A stretch of 64,000 nt of DNA from Distichodus sexfasciatus (lineage: Eukaryota; Chordata; Actinopteri; Characiformes; Distichodontidae), in the NCBI GenBank assembly GCA_032718565.1, contig JAVGVS010000107.1:546041-610040 (forward strand), given 5' to 3'. The notes under the pieces are model-generated. The model was not told the origin of the DNA. It ran no database searches and saw nothing but the letters and a program-made list of their open reading frames with translations. Positions 36,753 to 49,700 of this stretch are shown in pieces; position 1 is the stretch's first letter, and each line of letters starts with the position of its first letter. The translations under genes and the position numbers were made by a program.

Positions 36753-37381
36753 ATATGTGACTCTGCACAGCGAAACCAATGGAGGTTTCCGAGAAAAATG
36801 ACCGTTTATGTTGCGTGGGGTAAAATTTTGGATTTTTTGCTTTTAGTGTTTTGAAACAGTGGAAGGTCTATATTGTACTGTTGTGAATAAATTTCGCTGA
36901 AAACGTTCCCCTTTCCATCCTAAAACGTGACTTTGCCAGGGGTGGGAATTCGAATTTCAGCGGAATGTTAAAAAGTTTCTGTTTTGACGCTCTACTTCAA
37001 TATTCGGTAAATCCACTGGTTGACTAAGCGTGAAGATATTTCTCGATTCATCTTGTCTCCGGGTTGATTAACCCTACGCCAGGTAGGCTATCCGTGTATT
37101 TAACCGAATGCCGTGAAGCTAAGCGTAAATGCAAACGTAGCTATTGACCGCACCAAGCGTCTGTGAGTGCTACGTTGATTGTCAAATCTAAAGGCAGATT
37201 TCTCTGTTTCTCACTTGGCGTGACAGAAAACCCACGATTCGCTGAATGTTATCCCAGTCATATGTTGTCCGATTCTCATTCGATAGGTATCATTTTGAAG
37301 GTTGATTTATACCCTTTCACTTTGACCGCCATCAATTTTGGAAATCTCTAGACAAACTGGTTTTACCGTGAAGTCACATAT
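36753..37381. mobile_element. DNA transposon with atatgtgac ends (629 bp)
   Basis: The ends atatgtgac and gtcacatat are inverted, with actggttttaccgtg inside the right end. Its left 170 bp matches the short MITE inside the LINE; the extra interior suggests the longer parent form. No transposase is recognised. Confidence 0.75.
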
Positions 37382-37839
37382 ATGGATGTCAAATGCCGTC
37401 GTTCAACTATATCACCTGAATAAATGTATTACATCAAAATTGCTTAAGATTCAGGGTCAAAAGTAAATCTAACCAGATTCTACAGATGTACAGAAGAAGT
37501 GAGAGGGGTGGTGAGGTGAAAGGTCATCTGATGAAAAGCTATTTGATTGTAAGTGTAACTGTAGACTCTCTGCTTCTTTAAGAGAGCTGCTAAAGCCACG
37601 GTTCTCATGCGCCGGCACTGTCCTCTGTCTGCTTCGCTGAGCAACACAATTGGACTATAATCTCACTCAGACATCGTGTGATGAGATGAGTGCCAGTCGT
37701 GTACAATATATTCATGTGCCAGTGTGTCAAGATGCACTACCAACACAAGAGGGGGCATTTTGTGACAGGGGGGTATGGCAGTGTTGATATTTCTGGCTTT
37801 ACGTAAAGTCTACCTTGAGCAAACAATTACCTTCAATGC

Positions 37840-38100
37840 CGCTGGGTAGCATAATGGTTAGAAGCGTTTGCCCGTTATCGAAGAAAGGTCGCCGGATTCG
37901 AATCCCAGAGACTGGTAAAAAGTACCACTGGGTACTCGCGAACAAGGTCATCGCAGCATACCACACAGCACTCCTGGGCACTGTCCATGTCAGCTGCTAG
38001 TTCATGGATAGGGTCAAATGCAGAGGTTGCATGTTGTGGTGCTGTGGTGTGCTGTGTGGTGGACCTGTTCACAATGACAAGAATCTCTCTTTCTTTTATA
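37840..38100 (+). mobile_element. SINE family A, near full length
   Basis: The A-box-like tgggtagcataatggttaga, B-box-like ggattcgaatcccag, body gtaccactgggtactcgcga and tail gttcacaatgacaag are all present. Confidence 0.85.
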
Positions 38101-40479
38101 ATGGAATGTAGCAGACCTTCGTATCCAGAGGAACTTTGATTTTGCATTTACAGGGATCGTCTCCCTGGAGCAACTTGGGGTTAACACTCTTTTTCAAGGT
38201 TTCAATCATAGTAGTGCTCATGGAATCAGACTTAATACTATTACCTCTTGATCCAAACTCAAATATCCCATCGCTAGCCCCGCACCATACTTCCTGGAAA
38301 GGAAGATGAACAACCAGCTTATCATAATAGTTAAGGAAAAATCCAAATGCATAAATGTTTCAGCTCTTCTATTTTAATCATTAAAAGTAGCTAAGCTACA
38401 TCCAAACTACTGTGTTAATGCAGTGCCTAGCTACGCTACAAGCTACAGAGAAAAATGAGTACGTTGAAGCTATGTCACTCTGATGAATTCTTGCTTTTAT
38501 GTTTGCCAAAGTGGATTCAATCCACTATTTTGAGTGTCTTGACAATGCACAGTAACCTTTTCAGAGGCATCTTCTGCGAATTCTGCAATCAGAAATGCCT
38601 GAAAAGTGAAGTTGACAACAAAAAACAACTATTCTTTTGTAATGATGTAAGAAACATGCAGTCAAGTTAGTAGTGTCACTAATTTGAGTTAGCTACTCTC
38701 TAACTTGCTATCCCGATTGTATCAAGAGTGCTACTGAAGTTCTTCTTTCAAATTTCCATATGCTGGTTTAAAGTGTGTCCATATGTCCATACCATCCCCA
38801 TCCAAAAAGAAAAAAAGGACAAAAGTAGCATCTGCTTAACACATATTTATTTCCCAAGTACATATGCATTCACACACACTTGTAGCTTTCAAAAGAAACA
38901 CCACATTTGTGGGGTACACCTCACAGGGCGCAATTGCTTTATCATTGGTGCCTCTTGCTAGAGACAGGCAAGTCCCGTTCTGCCACGCTGCTCTCATCCT
39001 GCTGTCTACCTCATCATCATCATACATCCCCTGAGTTCTGAGGTGTCAGTGAGGGCCGGCCTGTTGTCTTCCTTATTTCTATACCCGTCTTAAGAGATGC
39101 GAAAGGGTGTATTAAAGGGGCCCCCCTTTTGTTTCGGCTCTTCGCTCATTTCCATTCATTCCTGGACTGCTAATTGCACGTAATGACAGATGAGATGCAT
39201 TAATGAAAAGTTGTGAATACAGATGAGGAAGATGTAATTATTAGAGTGTGTGAGAGAGAGAAAGACATACTTAAATCGTAGATCCCTTTGTCTGGAGTTA
39301 GGCACCAATGATCTTGAGATGCAGAAAAGACAGTTTGATTAAGAGGTTGTCATTCACCAACCGTTCTTATTTTAAAAACCGTCTCACTCCAGTTTTTAAG
39401 AAGTTTCTGATAGTTACCAGTGCTTTCTCATTGGAGATTTGTTCTTTTATAAATATATATGTTTTCTATAAATATTGCTGCTCGCCTGTTTTGAGATTTT
39501 TTGGCTTTTCTTCAGTTCTACAGTTGTATAATACAATACTGTACAAATAAAATACTTCAGAACAAGTTAAAAGAAAAAAAGCAAGTGCGGTGAATGAGTC
39601 TAAAAGATCCTTAATTTTCCTTCTAAGTAATTCCTAGAAATAAATGCCAGGTATTGCCCAGTCCTCCAGATTAATCAGACATTTTATGATTACAGTCAAA
39701 AAGAAGCTTGATGTACATTTGTGTTTTGTTTGTTTTGTCCTCAACATTTATTGACAAGGTTTTGTACTGTAAAAATACTCTCCTATTTGAGATTTTAAGA
39801 AAATGAAAGAGTGCTTTATGACAGAATTATTTTTGTAACAAAATGTTTAAAAATTATTGAAATAATCAATCATCGTAGATGTTCTGAATGTAGGTTTACA
39901 ATGAATTGAACAGCCCTACTTTCTAGCTCTTCCTGTCTATAAAACTGACAACGTTTCCTCTGTTTCTTTTAAAAACTTAAATAAATGACACATTAACCTT
40001 TAGAAGAGGACACACCAATACAAGTGAACCCGGCTACTCCCGAGCAAATTAAAGCACAAATTACCCCACGCCCAATCCACGCTCATCTCCCTCATGGGGT
40101 TTATGGAGGGGAGGCAGTCTTGTCTCAACCCTACCTCCTGAGGTCAGAGGCGTCTGCATCCCCAATTACTCCCTCCCACCTCCTCCTGCGGGGTGGGGGA
40201 GATATCTCTTTAGACAGCATAACCCACTCCCGCATCTCTTTGGGGTGTTAAGGGCAAAAAAACACATAAGATGGATGAGAGGTCATGTGATCTGAGCGTG
40301 AATGCAGGAGCGAGTAAAGGTTTGTTGGGTTTGATAGTTTGTCGCATGTCGGTGAATGTTTGGCTGCGCAAGATTGAAAAGGAACGAGAGGAAAGGAGTG
40401 GGATGTACCGTTTGATCATGCCGTTTTCTCATTCTTGTTCAAAAATGCATCTTGTATTACTTTTACTGTGAGATCTGTC

Positions 40480-40670
40480 CACTGACTCCTATAAGAACTA
40501 GATGTAAATAATACTACAGCTACACCGAACCCGAACTTTAGCCTTAGTAGCCTAAAGCAAATCTTTTACCTATTTTAGCTTTTAAAGTAAAACAGTGACA
40601 TTTTTAAAATAATGTTTTTGCCTTATCTGGACTGGTCCTCACATACAAAAATGTGTATTCTTGCCCAACT
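40480..40670. repeat. Degenerate interspersed repeat
   Basis: actcctataagaactagatg, aataatactacagctacacc and tgg tcctcacata resemble a decayed copy of the 49235-49520 element in the same orientation. Confidence 0.45.
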
Positions 40671-41769
40671 ACAGGAGTGAAAGGCTAGAGACAGAGAGAA
40701 ATAAAAAAGAAAAAAAGAACGAATAAATTCATATGTTTTATGATTAATGTGATTAACAAAACAGCTGCAATCAGTTTTCCCTTGTATGTGACACAGCGAT
40801 TCAAGCAAGCCATTAACAGCACAGAGAGATTTTTTAATCAATAAAACCTCATTATCGAAGCTTGGCAGGACTCTCCTAACCGCCCGACTCTGTTGACAAA
40901 GAAACGCCAAAATTCAATTAGGCCAATGGGATTGAAAGAGAGGGATGATGGAGAGGGTAAGGTGAGAGAGAGAGAAAGAGAATAGTTTCCCAGATCCCTT
41001 CTCACAAAAAAATCAACACATCTGTCTTAATTAAACTGCTCTGATGGCTTAATAGACTGAACAAAGCATTGTAAAAGCTGAGAACCCTGAATTTGTATCT
41101 CAATCATTAACTGCTCCTTCTTCTCTGAAATTAATTCTACCCGCTTTTAGAAACTTAATGCGTGTCTTGTCTGTAGGCCTAAACATACATCTCAGATTAT
41201 GAAAAAATGCCAGTACACTCCAAGTGTTTTTTCTAGCAGTAGGCTTATCATTTTGCCTGAATAAACCATTGTAGGCAGAAAACCATGAGTTTTATCTGAG
41301 CCATAACCTCTACCTCCCTAGAATAAGACATTGCTTTTTTTTCTGTATTTTTTAGGTCATAAACACACATCCTCCGTGTAAATGTTTCAGTGTCAGAGAG
41401 ACTCCAAAATTGCTAGTGTTAAACCAACTCTGCAAGTGTACAAGCTATTAGTAGTGGGTTTTTTTTTTTTTACTGAAATCAACTCTAGGCAACTCCTGAG
41501 TACACAGCCCTGGAAATTCAACAGTGATTTATTGCTGTGCACATATACCAGAATATCAGAATACAGGGGTGATCTTATTATAATTTTTTACCTCTTGCCC
41601 TTTGCATAATTCGTACCCCAAACACACTTATATATATATATTAGCAATCCACTATAAAGGTGAAGACCCACATGCATGTATAAGCATATACATTTTGCTC
41701 ATTAAAATGAAAGGATTTAACCTTAAAATTAAACTTTTGTATTTAACTATACAGTATAAATAAATATAT

Positions 41770-42505
41770 AGGGGTGGGAAGTAGCAATTACAAATACTCA
41801 CGTTACTGTATTAAGTGTTTTGGGTACTTGTACTTTTTATGATGATTTTCAAGTGTGTAATTTTACTCATACTTGGTGCAATTTACACCATGTAATCTAC
41901 TTCACTACTTATAAAATCAAGAAATTAAGCTGCTAGTACATCACAATTTTGAATTAATATTCATACTATTTTCATCTGCATCCTTTGCAGCCAATAAAGG
42001 CTGTGTCTAGCTGACCAGCGCCAATTAATCTATGGCAGCAAAGATAAGCTCGCTGCAGCAGCAGGCACAGGTGTCTGGAGGTACTACACAGTGGAGTACA
42101 AACTGAATTTATAGACTAAGGATTTGGGGCAAGAAGCCAAAAATGGAGACCAGAAGACAACACTGTCAACGTGAAAATGATGGAGAAAAAGCGGAGAGTG
42201 CCCGCTGCCTGTTGCAGTGTGTTAGGAAAGTTTAAACTGTTCTATGCATGTTCAAAAACATTTTTTATCATTGTTTTAACAAACAAAATTTCTGCTTATA
42301 TCTACGTTGTTACAAAACAAATTGCCCTTTCTGTACCTTGTTCATACAAGAAATGTGCTTTGAGCGTAGATATTTTATACTGGTGGTCCAGATCGAATGC
42401 CTGCTATTGTGACCTTAATAAAACATCCAGTAGTTTTTTTGAGAAAGAGTACTTTGTACTTTTATAAATATTTTTAACACAGTACTTTTTACTTTCCCAC
42501 CTCTG
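41770..42505. mobile_element. hAT-like MITE, copy 1
   Basis: The left end aggggtgggaagtagcaatt and right end actttcccacctctg match 60508-61249 throughout (acaaatactcacgttactgt; gtttaaactgttctatgcat). Flanks are AT-rich, so the 8 bp duplication is ambiguous. Confidence 0.85.
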
Positions 42506-42540
42506 TATATATATACATACATATATATATCTATATCTAT

Positions 42541-42541
42541 A

Positions 42542-42575
<34 letters not shown>
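42541..42575. repeat. (ATCT)n microsatellite
   Basis: About eight ATCT units within a longer TATATA-rich tract (42505-42595). Confidence 0.95.
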
Positions 42576-43557
42576 ATATATATATATATATATTATACCC
42601 TAGAAATTATACACTAAGCCTCAAGAAATTGAGAAGATGTTGGTTATCTGAGTGTTTAGTTCATTCTTTGAAAACTAAAATTAAAATAATATAAATTCAG
42701 TTCATTTTCATCTAAACTTGCATGCCCTGCTGAAAGTAACTACAAAACAACAGCATTAAGATCACATATCTAGACTTTAGGGGAAGCTGTTGACAGATTT
42801 ATAGGTTGAAAATGAGAACATAATGTGTGGAAGCAGAGTAATGAAAAACAGGTGTTTTAAAGAGGGTATTAGGGACAAAGTTCAAAATGTGTTCGTGTGT
42901 GTGTTCGTGTGTTTGTGTAATCTCTCTTTGCTCTCTGAGTCCACCACCCCCTGCTCCAGGCATCCACATTCTCTGTCCTGTACAAACAGGTGAACTCTTT
43001 GTCTTTTAGTTTCCCAGGAAAGGGAAGTAGGAAACAGGAAGGAAAGGAACCAGTAGGCCTTTAGCCGAACAACGCAGACCTCATTTCAGCAACCGACAAA
43101 TGTCTTGCTGAAAAGCTGAAGCTGATGACAGGTTTAATGTGGCAATAGCTGGTGACTGTTCTGTCTCAAATCTGGACCACGGTCACATCAAGATATGCTG
43201 AAATTCTGGCTTCTTCAATGTCGCGTCCATTAAAGGGCCTTAAAAGTGGGAACTTCTGTACAGCCCGCTTATGAGTCATCTCTCCACGGAATGGAGCAAA
43301 GAGAAAGACGACGTCATTGCTTTCACCTCTGAGGAGTGATGGAGATAAAGAGAAAGAGAGAGAGGGAGAGTTTTATCACTTCTTCAGCCTGCTCTTATCT
43401 GCTGAGCGTGGTGCTGCACTTCTACACAGGGAGCTAAAGGAGCGTGAACTCAACAACAAGATCAAAGGCAAAAAGTCTGCACCCTGCTAGAGGCCCTCAG
43501 AGCCTAAAGAGAGGGAGAGAGAAACATCCTGTTAGAAAAGGAGGGTGTGTGTGTATG

Positions 43558-43559
<2 letters not shown>

Positions 43560-43591
<32 letters not shown>
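43560..43591. repeat. (AG)n microsatellite
   Basis: Sixteen uninterrupted AG units. Confidence 0.95.
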
Positions 43592-43593
<2 letters not shown>

Positions 43594-43935
43594 CATATAG
43601 AGTGATTGTATATGCATGTTTTAAGGCACTATTTACACTGTGTGTGTGTTCATACCGTTTAGGTGCACAGGTTTCAGGTTTATATGTGTTATATGTGTTA
43701 CAGGTGTGTTTTTGTGTGTTCCACAATGTTAAATGTGCATATGTTGTATTTGCATTGTGCACAAAACATGTGCTTGTGTGTGGGGGGTGGAGGCATATAG
43801 TACTCATGTACTTGCAGTGTTTTCAGGTTTGTGTGTGTGTGTACATTCAAAGTGTTACATGCTGTTTCAGATAATATGTATAGTCTGTGTTGCATGTACA
43901 TATGCCCTGTGTGTTGTGTGAATAATGAACATGGT

Positions 43936-43955
43936 GTGTGTGTGTGTGTGTGTGT
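43936..43955. repeat. (GT)n microsatellite
   Basis: Ten GT units within a TG-rich 400 bp stretch. Confidence 0.9.
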
Positions 43956-45872
43956 ATGTTGAGGTGCTGGGTGCCAATGTTGTGCAACAGCTCTGAACTC
44001 AGTGGTTCTGTAAATATGACAGGACGTCAGCAGCCAGCAAAAATATGTGAAGACAGAACCAAACTGACAGCAGAGTAACAAGAACACCAGCATTACACTT
44101 CGGCATCCTGTAAACTTTGGGGTAAAAGAGCTAAACTTCCTGAACAATACCAAAAAGACCAGTTCAAGAACTGCTGTTGCAGGATTGATGCTAGTCAAGC
44201 TGTTAAGCAATTCAAAATACAACTTAAGGTTAAGTACCAAACTGTTTTGGTAAACCAGCTTCAGCTGTGTTTTGAACACTTAAAGAGCTTAAACAGCATT
44301 AAATTTAAAACAACCAACAAATGACCATCATGGACCTGTTTATAATCTGGTTTGCGTAGACGGTATACTGACACTTTTTATACCAGCTGAAGATGTTGAC
44401 CGGCTGAGAGCAACTTGCCGGACCAAGTTTTGGACACAAATCATCACAGTTAGAAAGAAGCCTCAAGTTACTGTGAACCGCTGCAATTTAGTGATATGTT
44501 TAAAACAAACAGTGAAAATGTGAAGTGAAAGATGATGATGATAATAATGATGATAATGATGTCTACTCTGTGTAATCTCAAGGTTATGGTATCTAGGCAC
44601 CTCTGGCAGATATAACCACAATCACAAACTTCTGTTTTTTTATCCACAGAACAAACAGATCAATTCTTTGCTGCAGGAGATCACAGAGTTTGAGTCATAA
44701 CCGTGAACTGACTCATAGTTATGAACAATACATAGAGACTGAGAAGGAGTGTCTATCCTCAGGTCATAAAACTTCTCAACCAGGACATGCTGTCACAGCT
44801 TTTAACTTTTTTAATAACTCAAACTGAAAATTAATCATAATGATTTCTTTACCACTGAACTAAATCATTCACTGCCTCAGGACACTTGTCTATTGCACAA
44901 TCCATTGCATTGACCTTTACAGTTGCAATTTTTCAGAGATGTGCAAAACGTAATATATATTACACTGTAATCTACATGTCTTTGATTTTATCTTTTCAAT
45001 TAACTTAATTTTTGCACAGTCTTAGGAGTCAGCCAGGTGTACATCTCACTACATGTTGTACATGTGTAACTATATATGTGACTAATAAGAAATACTGAAT
45101 CTTTTCAGCATCATCACCACAATGTAGTCAGCTAACAGGATGTATAATTCAATTCAATTAAAGAATGTATAATGTCAAGTAAGACAAGGTAAATCAAAAG
45201 CATCATGCTACAACTTATTTTTGCTGCTAAATACAATTTTCTATTTTCCACTATTAATCTGTCTAAGAAGTCTCACTCACTTAAGGGTTCTTGGATACAG
45301 TTTATTCCATTTAAAATTTTAAAAAATAAAAAAATTTGTGAGCACATCCCTCCAAAATCACCCCAGTCATTCAATAATTACTATTTCCAAATATAGCTAT
45401 TCTTTTTTTTTTTTTTTTTTTAAGCCCACCACGACCCCACCCCCTCTTCGGAGGACAACTTTATTTTTAATTACAACTTTCATTTGGGCACAATCCCAAA
45501 CGACGCAACAATTAGAATATACATGCACAATCCGCTCAAATATAGCCATTCAAGATGTGTTCAAAAAGTGTTTTTTTTTTAAATCCTGTATTTTTATATC
45601 ACAATTTAAAATACTGTAATGTCAAGTTTTAACCATTATTGCGCAGTCCTTATTCTACATGTTTGTCTTCTTTAAGGGTTTCCCCCTGTTCAAAGCAGGC
45701 TAGTAAATCTGTCTCTCGGCCACAGGGGTCAGGAAAGTTTACAGCAACAATAGAGTCACTCCAGGCTACTCCGGGATAAAAAGGCAACCCCAACATATGG
45801 TCTAAATCTGACCGTGCCGTAACACAAGCCAGGAAGAACACAGCCTACAACCTAAATGCTTTCATACATCCA

Positions 45873-45926
<54 letters not shown>
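45873..45926. repeat. (ATCT)n microsatellite
   Basis: About 13 tetranucleotide units. Confidence 0.95.
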
Positions 45927-46247
45927 GATGTAGACATATAGATATAGTAAAACAGAAGCCATGAAAAGCTGCTTTTCTTCATTTTCTTCAATGACATAAT
46001 TCCACTTAAGGTTTAAAAACATGTGCTTAGACCAGCTTTAATTATTACAGTGCTACAACACAGATATTACTACTTTATTACTATTAGTTTATTTGAAGCA
46101 AAACTCCTGTGGCGTGGATCAGGGTTTTCCGAGGTTAAAGTTTGGAGGAGGGAAAGCCTCCAGTCAGGCAACAAAAGACTCCCCATGTACATCACAATGG
46201 AGACAATGTAATGTTCATTAGACAGTGATAACGTGTCATAGACTCAC

Positions 46248-46301
46248 CAGCTGGAGAGTGCAGATGAAGATAAGTGTGCACCGGCCGCTGCAGCACCCCA
46301 T
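46248..46301 (-). CDS. nkain: NKAIN exon 1 (start codon, residues 1-18)
   Basis: Reading the minus strand, ATG at 46301-46299 opens MGCCSGRCTLIFICTLQL and runs into a consensus splice donor (gtgagtc) ending the exon at 46248. This is the conserved NKAIN N-terminus: a Gly/Cys-rich start followed by the first hydrophobic segment. NKAIN proteins are small multi-pass membrane proteins that bind the Na+/K+-ATPase beta subunit and are mostly neuronal. The ATG has A at -3 and G at +4, a good vertebrate context. The exon is phase 0 and joins exon 2 about 25 kb away. The family assignment is firm; the paralogue is not. Residues fit both NKAIN3 and NKAIN4 types and I did not choose between them. Confidence 0.93.
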
Positions 46302-46346
46302 TGTATGGTAACGCGTTAGAAACACACACACACACACACACTCTCA

Positions 46347-46380
<34 letters not shown>

Positions 46381-46580
46381 CACAAACACACACACACGCG
46401 CGTCTCGTAGCGCGTTATGAACTCGGGAGCTCCAGAAGGCGGTTAGAAGGCGGAATGAGGGGTAAAGTCCCGCTCCGAGACGCTCCGTCCCGCCGCGCCG
46501 AGCCCCATCTCTCCCGCCCTGTTAGAGGAACCTTTACACAGCCGGACACCAAGTTACCGCCACCGGAGTCTCACATGGAA
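46302..46580 (-). promoter_or_regulatory. Probable NKAIN 5' leader and GC-rich promoter region
   Basis: Immediately upstream of the NKAIN start codon on the minus strand is a CA/TG repeat block (46321-46396). Beyond it is a short GC- and CpG-rich stretch (46398-46565) with sequences such as cgcgcgtctcg and cccgccgcgccgag. The position and CpG density fit a vertebrate promoter and 5' leader. No transcription start can be fixed from sequence alone. Purine-rich low-complexity DNA follows at 46570-46685. Confidence 0.5.
46321..46396. repeat. (CA)n microsatellite in NKAIN 5' leader
   Basis: Three CA blocks are separated by ctctcacaaa; on the NKAIN sense strand these are TG runs 20-95 bases before the ATG. 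Confidence 0.95.
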
Positions 46581-48506
46581 TAAAGAGCAGGGGGAGAGGA
46601 GGAGAAAGATGAGGGGAGAGAGGGAGGGGGAGGAGGAGGAGGAGGAGAAGCGAGGAGGGAGGATGGGAGGATGGGAGGAGGGGAAGTCGCACCCCCTAAC
46701 CCACCTAAAATGTATGCAGAATACATTACCAAACTAATATATGCCTGCTCATGTTGTTTACGCAGGATAAGTGGATAAGTTTAAGACTTAAGATCACGCG
46801 TGTGTGTTGTGCACAAACAATTTATGCAGTTGTGTCTAAATGTGCTTTAAACACATCATCTTTAAGTGCAATCATATCTACAAATAATGATGTGTGTGTC
46901 GTATACAAAGGCTGATTATTATGGCTTGTTGATTATTAAGTATTAAGTATAGTATGTCTATAATAATGTTTCTGTGTGTTTGTGTATGAGTATAATATGT
47001 TTGGATATTTAGCTTGTACCATATCTGTCTACTTCAATATTTATTATATGTTACATATTAAATTATGAAGAATAGTGGGCCATTGTTCATAAAAGTATTC
47101 ATAAACGATGGTAAGTATATTGATTGACTGACAAATATTTATGGTAAATGGGACATGTACAGACTTTATACTTGTGTCTACTGTGCATGCGTTTAATTTT
47201 ATTTTCTGCAAGGGTCTTCTTCTTTTTTTTTTTTTAAATAACCTGATAGTCTGTTTATTTAAAAGATCAAATGACATCTTGTACAAAATATTCATGCATT
47301 ATGTATTAGAATTTGAATATTTAGCTTTTTAAAAAACGTCTATTGACATGTATCTTTTGCTAGGAACCAAAGCCATGAGATCAGTGGCGGTTTAGTGCTA
47401 TCTGGTGGCAGTATTGTATAAACACAGTTTTTACTTACTTTCGTACAATACATTTATCTAAGAGGGAGGATTTATTTTTGTCATTATATGGAATGTTTGA
47501 CCTCCTGTTTTTGAAACCCAAACATTAAAAAATAATAATACTAATGTCACTCACTACTTCTTGTCTTAATTATACAGCATACGGTTTTGATCGTCTCACT
47601 GTCAGTCTTTAAAGAAGAAATGTAATAAGGTCTAAACCTTTTCATTCAGAGGCATTGTTAGACTATCAGACATTCAACAATTTATGCATTAATATTTAAC
47701 AAAAAATTGCAACATGAATTTAATGAGATCTACTGAAGCCTAGCTTTATATATGTCTTGTACAGTCAATATATGTTATTGTTCTATTACTAAAGTTTTGT
47801 AGGTCCCTATGCTATGCTGGTGTGCTTCAGGAGAAACAAGACTTTTATACATTTCCGAGTATGCTCTGTCTGGACCAATTTATTAGGAAAAAACCTTTTA
47901 AACGTGGCTCCTTCCTCCAGCCCACAATGAATCTTTAACAGGTAAAGCTCCACTGTTCAGGCACATTTCACTTCACATTACATCACAGCACACAGTACCA
48001 GTCTCTTAAAAGCCTTCCTCAAACACCAAACACATGTGCACACAGACATGGTCTACTAAAAATAGCTTGGTGATATTTTTGGATACAGGAATTGCAGCTC
48101 CAGCACTACAGTTGTATTCTTTTGAAAAGTATTTTTGTAATGGTTCCCCAGTGGCATAGCAGTATTAATCTTTTATAAAGGCTAAGTTTAACAGCTGGTA
48201 CAATTTTGGAAATATGTGGTGTTTGTTCAGTTCATGTCTAGTGTAGGTAGCTATAGGCATATAATACATTGTATTACACATAATGAAAACAGAAATAATA
48301 ACCTTTTCTTTCTTTATCTATGATTTTACTATTATACAGTATACATTGTATAATACAATAGGTACATTCAATAGATACACACAGACACATTAAAAAATCA
48401 CGACTTCACGAAAGCCTATGAACTGATAATGTGTCTACTCAACCTGAGAAGCCAAATGTAGATGTGTATCATAAGGACATGCACTGCCTGTGGAAATGGG
48501 GTCATA
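46581..48506. other. Intergenic DNA upstream of NKAIN
   Basis: It begins with a purine-rich GGA/GAG tract to about 46685 and continues as AT-rich unique-looking DNA. I see no gene or recognisable transposon in 46700-48500. Confidence 0.5.
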
Positions 48507-48730
48507 TTAAGTAGTGTGTGAAACAGGGTAATGGTGCTTTCCTGGAAGTCTGCTTTTCATAGAGTTCTGTTCATCCGTTTCATGCCACCCCTCTGTCCTG
48601 AAGTGTGAGAGCTCCCGCTTCACCAAAGCCAGCCCCTGGAGAAACAGAGCCCGAGGGTCACGGCGTCTGGGCTCCTTCATCCGAGCGGCGGCCGCATCAG
48701 ACCTGATCCGATGTGACAGGCAGATCAGAG
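48507..48730 (-). CDS. Unidentified exon-like open frame
   Basis: The minus strand shows a pyrimidine-rich stretch ending in ctgcag at 48731-48736, then about 74 codons open to a stop at 48507. The predicted segment starts LICLSHRIRSDAAAAR and includes RRRDPRALFLQG and LVKRELSHFRTEGW; it is rich in Arg and Leu. Codons in the first two thirds favour G or C at the third position, unlike the AT-rich surroundings, which supports a coding origin. I do not recognise the family. It lies 2.2 kb upstream of NKAIN on the same strand, so it could be the last exon of a separate gene, an alternative NKAIN upstream exon, or chance. The opposite strand is also open for a long way (no stop from about 48570 to 48840), so the strand is not certain. 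Confidence 0.25.
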
Positions 48731-49217
48731 CTGCAGAGAACACAACTGACCTGCAGCTGCACAGAGGGAGTCAGAGGAACAACAGCACAATAAGACTCGG
48801 ACAAAGAAGGGGTGCAAAACAGACACACACACACTTGAAGAGTCTATATTGACACTTTGGAGTTCTGAACGAGAACACAATAAGACTCTGACGAAGAGAG
48901 AGTAACACACACACACAAGGACCAATATCGCATACAAACACATTTAGCATTTATACCATGACACACACTACCAGCTTGATGCAAATCTGCCTGAAATGCT
49001 GTGAAGTACTTTGGAAGGAGACTTTACACATCCTGAACACAAGTTAACTACTGTTACTCTTGGCGTGATGTGGCTTGGGCACCTTAGTAAAAACTGGACT
49101 AGTTCGATTTTAAGAAATTGAGCAGATTTCAAATTAAACTTTATTTGAGAAATGTGCATCGTCAATTGTATCCAGGCTTTAAACTTGTAGAGAACACACA
49201 CAAGCATTGCACAACAA

Positions 49218-49517
49218 ACACACACACACACACACACACATCCTTGTACTTATATAGTAGTGAGGACCTCCATTGACTTCTATATTACTGTATCTAAATA
49301 ATACTACACCTAACCCTAAACATAACCCTAACCATAACCCCAGTAACCAAAAGCTAATCTTTCTACACTTTCAGTTTTGCAAATAAACTTGTATTTTTTT
49401 TTTTGTAAAAGCAGTTTAAATAAGTGAGGACCACTAAAAAAGTCCTCACTTCCCAAAAATGTCCTCACTCTGCTGGTTAAAAACTCATTTTGGTTCTCAC
49501 TAAGTAGCAAGTACAAG

Positions 49518-49550
<33 letters not shown>

Positions 49551-49560
49551 ACAAACACAC
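49218..49560. repeat. (CA)n-flanked interspersed repeat
   Basis: CA runs at both ends enclose agtgaggacctccattgact, cctaaccctaaacataaccc, aaataagtgaggaccactaa and tcctcacttcccaaaaatgt. This arrangement recurs widely in fish genomes. Confidence 0.65.
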
Positions 49561-49700
49561 ACGCGCGCGTATCGGTCCACTAGGTGGCGCTGCTCTATCT
49601 CTCCCTCACACAGGTCGCTTCTCCGTCACACGCTGCTTCTAAAAGCGCGATTCGCCGTGCCTCTGTGTGTAGAGCTGGAGCAGAAGGGACCGAACACTGA

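Larger units (their letters stand above)
21265..46247 (-). other. NKAIN intron 1 (about 25 kb)
   Basis: This large first intron lies between the exon 1 donor at 46247 and the exon 2 acceptor at 21265-21266. A long first intron is common in this family. It contains an L2-like LINE split by a MITE, several SINEs, a hAT-like MITE, a 1.4 kb inverted-repeat structure and microsatellites, listed separately. A GC-rich block at 22470-22730 and A+T-rich homeobox-like patches near 32.7 kb are unassigned. The remainder is unique-looking with no supported exon on either strand. Confidence 0.85.

Noticed and set aside
43698..44279. 193-codon minus-strand frame
   Set aside because: The middle is translated CA/TG repeat; the flanks have no recognisable protein pattern.
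49310..49340. Telomere-like cctaaccctaaa
   Set aside because: Short and imperfect, and part of a known type of CA-flanked interspersed fish repeat.
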